Assembly: GCF_027257875.1 (NCBI RefSeq)
Contig: NZ_JAPVQY010000007.1
Location: 124,001 to 188,000 of the forward strand
Source of the DNA: Burkholderia sp. IMCC1007
Lineage (GTDB): Bacteria > Pseudomonadota > Gammaproteobacteria > Burkholderiales > Burkholderiaceae
DNA: 64,000 nt
Direction of reading: 5' to 3'
A program made the position numbers and the translations under genes. Below, piece after piece: positions 63,321 to 64,000 of this stretch (position 1 is its first letter; each line of letters starts with the position of its first letter). The notes under the pieces were generated by a model. The model had not been told where the DNA came from, ran no database searches, and worked only from the letters and a program-made list of their open reading frames with translations.

Positions 63321-64000
63321 TCAGGCCGGAATCGCCATCAGCGCGGGCAGCTTCGACACGTCGGGTTGTTCGTCGAGATCCCACAGCCAGTCCGTGACGC
63401 GGCGCGTCTGTGCCGAGCTCCAGTAGCCGCGCACGCATTTGCCGAACTTGGTTTCGAAATCCGTGCGCGTCATCGGGTGACGCGGGAAGCCCGGCAGGTC
63501 GTCGATCTCCCTCGAGAAACGGCGGCCGTCGTCGGTCACGGCAGTCACGCGGTTCGGCGCGTATTGCGGGTAGCGCGCGGTCAACTCCGGCGCCTCGACG
63601 ACCGTGATCCGTTCGATCAACGCGCGCAGCTTCGGGTCGCGCAACGCCGCCGGCGTGTAGCTCACGGTCGTGATGTCGCCATCGATCATCGCGCGCGCGA
63701 CGATGTACGGCAGGCTGTGATCGGCGGTCTCGCTCGTCTCCGGCGCCCACTTCTGCCGGTCCTTGCCGGCGGTGACGTAACCGACGCGCGTCGTCGCGAC
63801 CTCGATGCTGCGGATGCGCGACACGTCGCCGATCTTCGCTGCGACGTCGATGGCCGCGGGGATGGCCGTCTGCGTGAGCCCCTGCGCCGGGTAGTACTTC
63901 ACGATGCAGTCGTTGATGCGAAAGCGCCCGCCGCGTCCGCCGAAGCCGGCGGGGTCGAGCGCGAATGTGCCCGACACCTGCCGGAAGAATCCGGCGTTGC
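63321..64000 (-). CDS. MmgE/PrpD-family protein (partial, cut by right window edge)
   Basis: About 225 C-terminal residues of an MmgE/PrpD protein (2-methylcitrate dehydratase or cis-aconitate decarboxylase-like). The frame is open to the edge, reading NAGFFRQVSGTFALDPAGFG at the left end of the protein fragment. Typical parts are CIVKYYPAQGLTQTAIPAAI, TSETADHSLPYIVARAMIDG and a C-terminal GFPRHPMTRTDFETKFGKCV. The whole family is near 450-500 residues. It converges on the AraC gene. It does not resemble the PrpD of the methylcitrate cycle closely enough for me to assign that role. Confidence 0.88.
   Translation of the reverse strand, partial: NAGFFRQVSGTFALDPAGFGGRGGRFRINDCIVKYYPAQGLTQTAIPAAIDVAAKIGDVSRIRSIEVATTRVGYVTAGKDRQKWAPETSETADHSLPYIVARAMIDGDITTVSYTPAALRDPKLRALIERITVVEAPELTARYPQYAPNRVTAVTDDGRRFSREIDDLPGFPRHPMTRTDFETKFGKCVRGYWSSAQTRRVTDWLWDLDEQPDVSKLPALMAIPA

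Overview
The window looks like a stretch of a Burkholderia chromosome, most likely the Burkholderia cepacia complex and probably a secondary replicon. The reasons are very high GC with strong GC bias at third codon positions, a Burkholderia-type general porin, a complete rhamnolipid operon of the Burkholderia layout, and clustered choline-O-sulfate and glycine betaine catabolism. This assignment is inferred from gene content, not from any database search.

Layout. 1-1345: betB (cut by the left edge) and betI, with a BetI-type operator. 2066-10466: a seven-gene rhamnolipid operon, rhlA - isoprenylcysteine methyltransferase-like gene - rhlB - DHA2 exporter - rhlC - NodT-type outer-membrane lipoprotein - EmrA/HlyD adaptor. 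10722-11918: fdhA with a clear terminator. 12100-17991: a LysR regulator, an EamA transporter, a zinc-ribbon membrane protein, a MocR regulator and a secreted propeller/discoidin protein. 18117-19145: a low-GC patch with two tandem small OmpA-like periplasmic proteins, one split by an 8-A tract. 19757-33680: gbdR, then a nearly gap-free betaine-to-glycine run (glyA, dipeptidase, V4R protein, dgcA, dgcB, etfA, etfB, gbcA, gbcB) and a betaine-type binding protein. 33859-40421: APC permease, purU, a LysR regulator, betC and choX. 40679-41818: a porin. 41897-46407: a lower-GC, gene-poor patch with a LuxR-type regulator and a lipoprotein. 46408-49145: an MFS exporter, a YbjQ-like protein and a GATase-AraC regulator. 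49303-54472: an AraC regulator and an aromatic amine dehydrogenase cluster (aauBEDA plus two cytochromes c). 54706-64000: CYTH-CHAD protein, SulP transporter, SDR/LysR pair, a three-gene tautomerase / NTF2-like / hybrid-protein operon with a divergent GATase-AraC regulator, and the C-terminal part of an MmgE/PrpD protein cut by the right edge.

How it works together. Choline sulfate is hydrolysed by BetC. Choline is oxidised to betaine by the Bet enzymes, of which only BetB is partly visible. GbcAB removes a methyl group to give dimethylglycine, and DgcAB with EtfAB gives sarcosine. GlyA moves the later one-carbon unit between glycine and serine, FdhA clears formaldehyde, and PurU releases formate from formyl-tetrahydrofolate. 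GbdR and BetI are the expected controllers. The rhamnolipid operon sits inside this choline/betaine region, between betI and fdhA. A second amine-oxidising system (aau) lies 20 kb away. No tRNA, rRNA, CRISPR array, insertion sequence or integrase was recognised.
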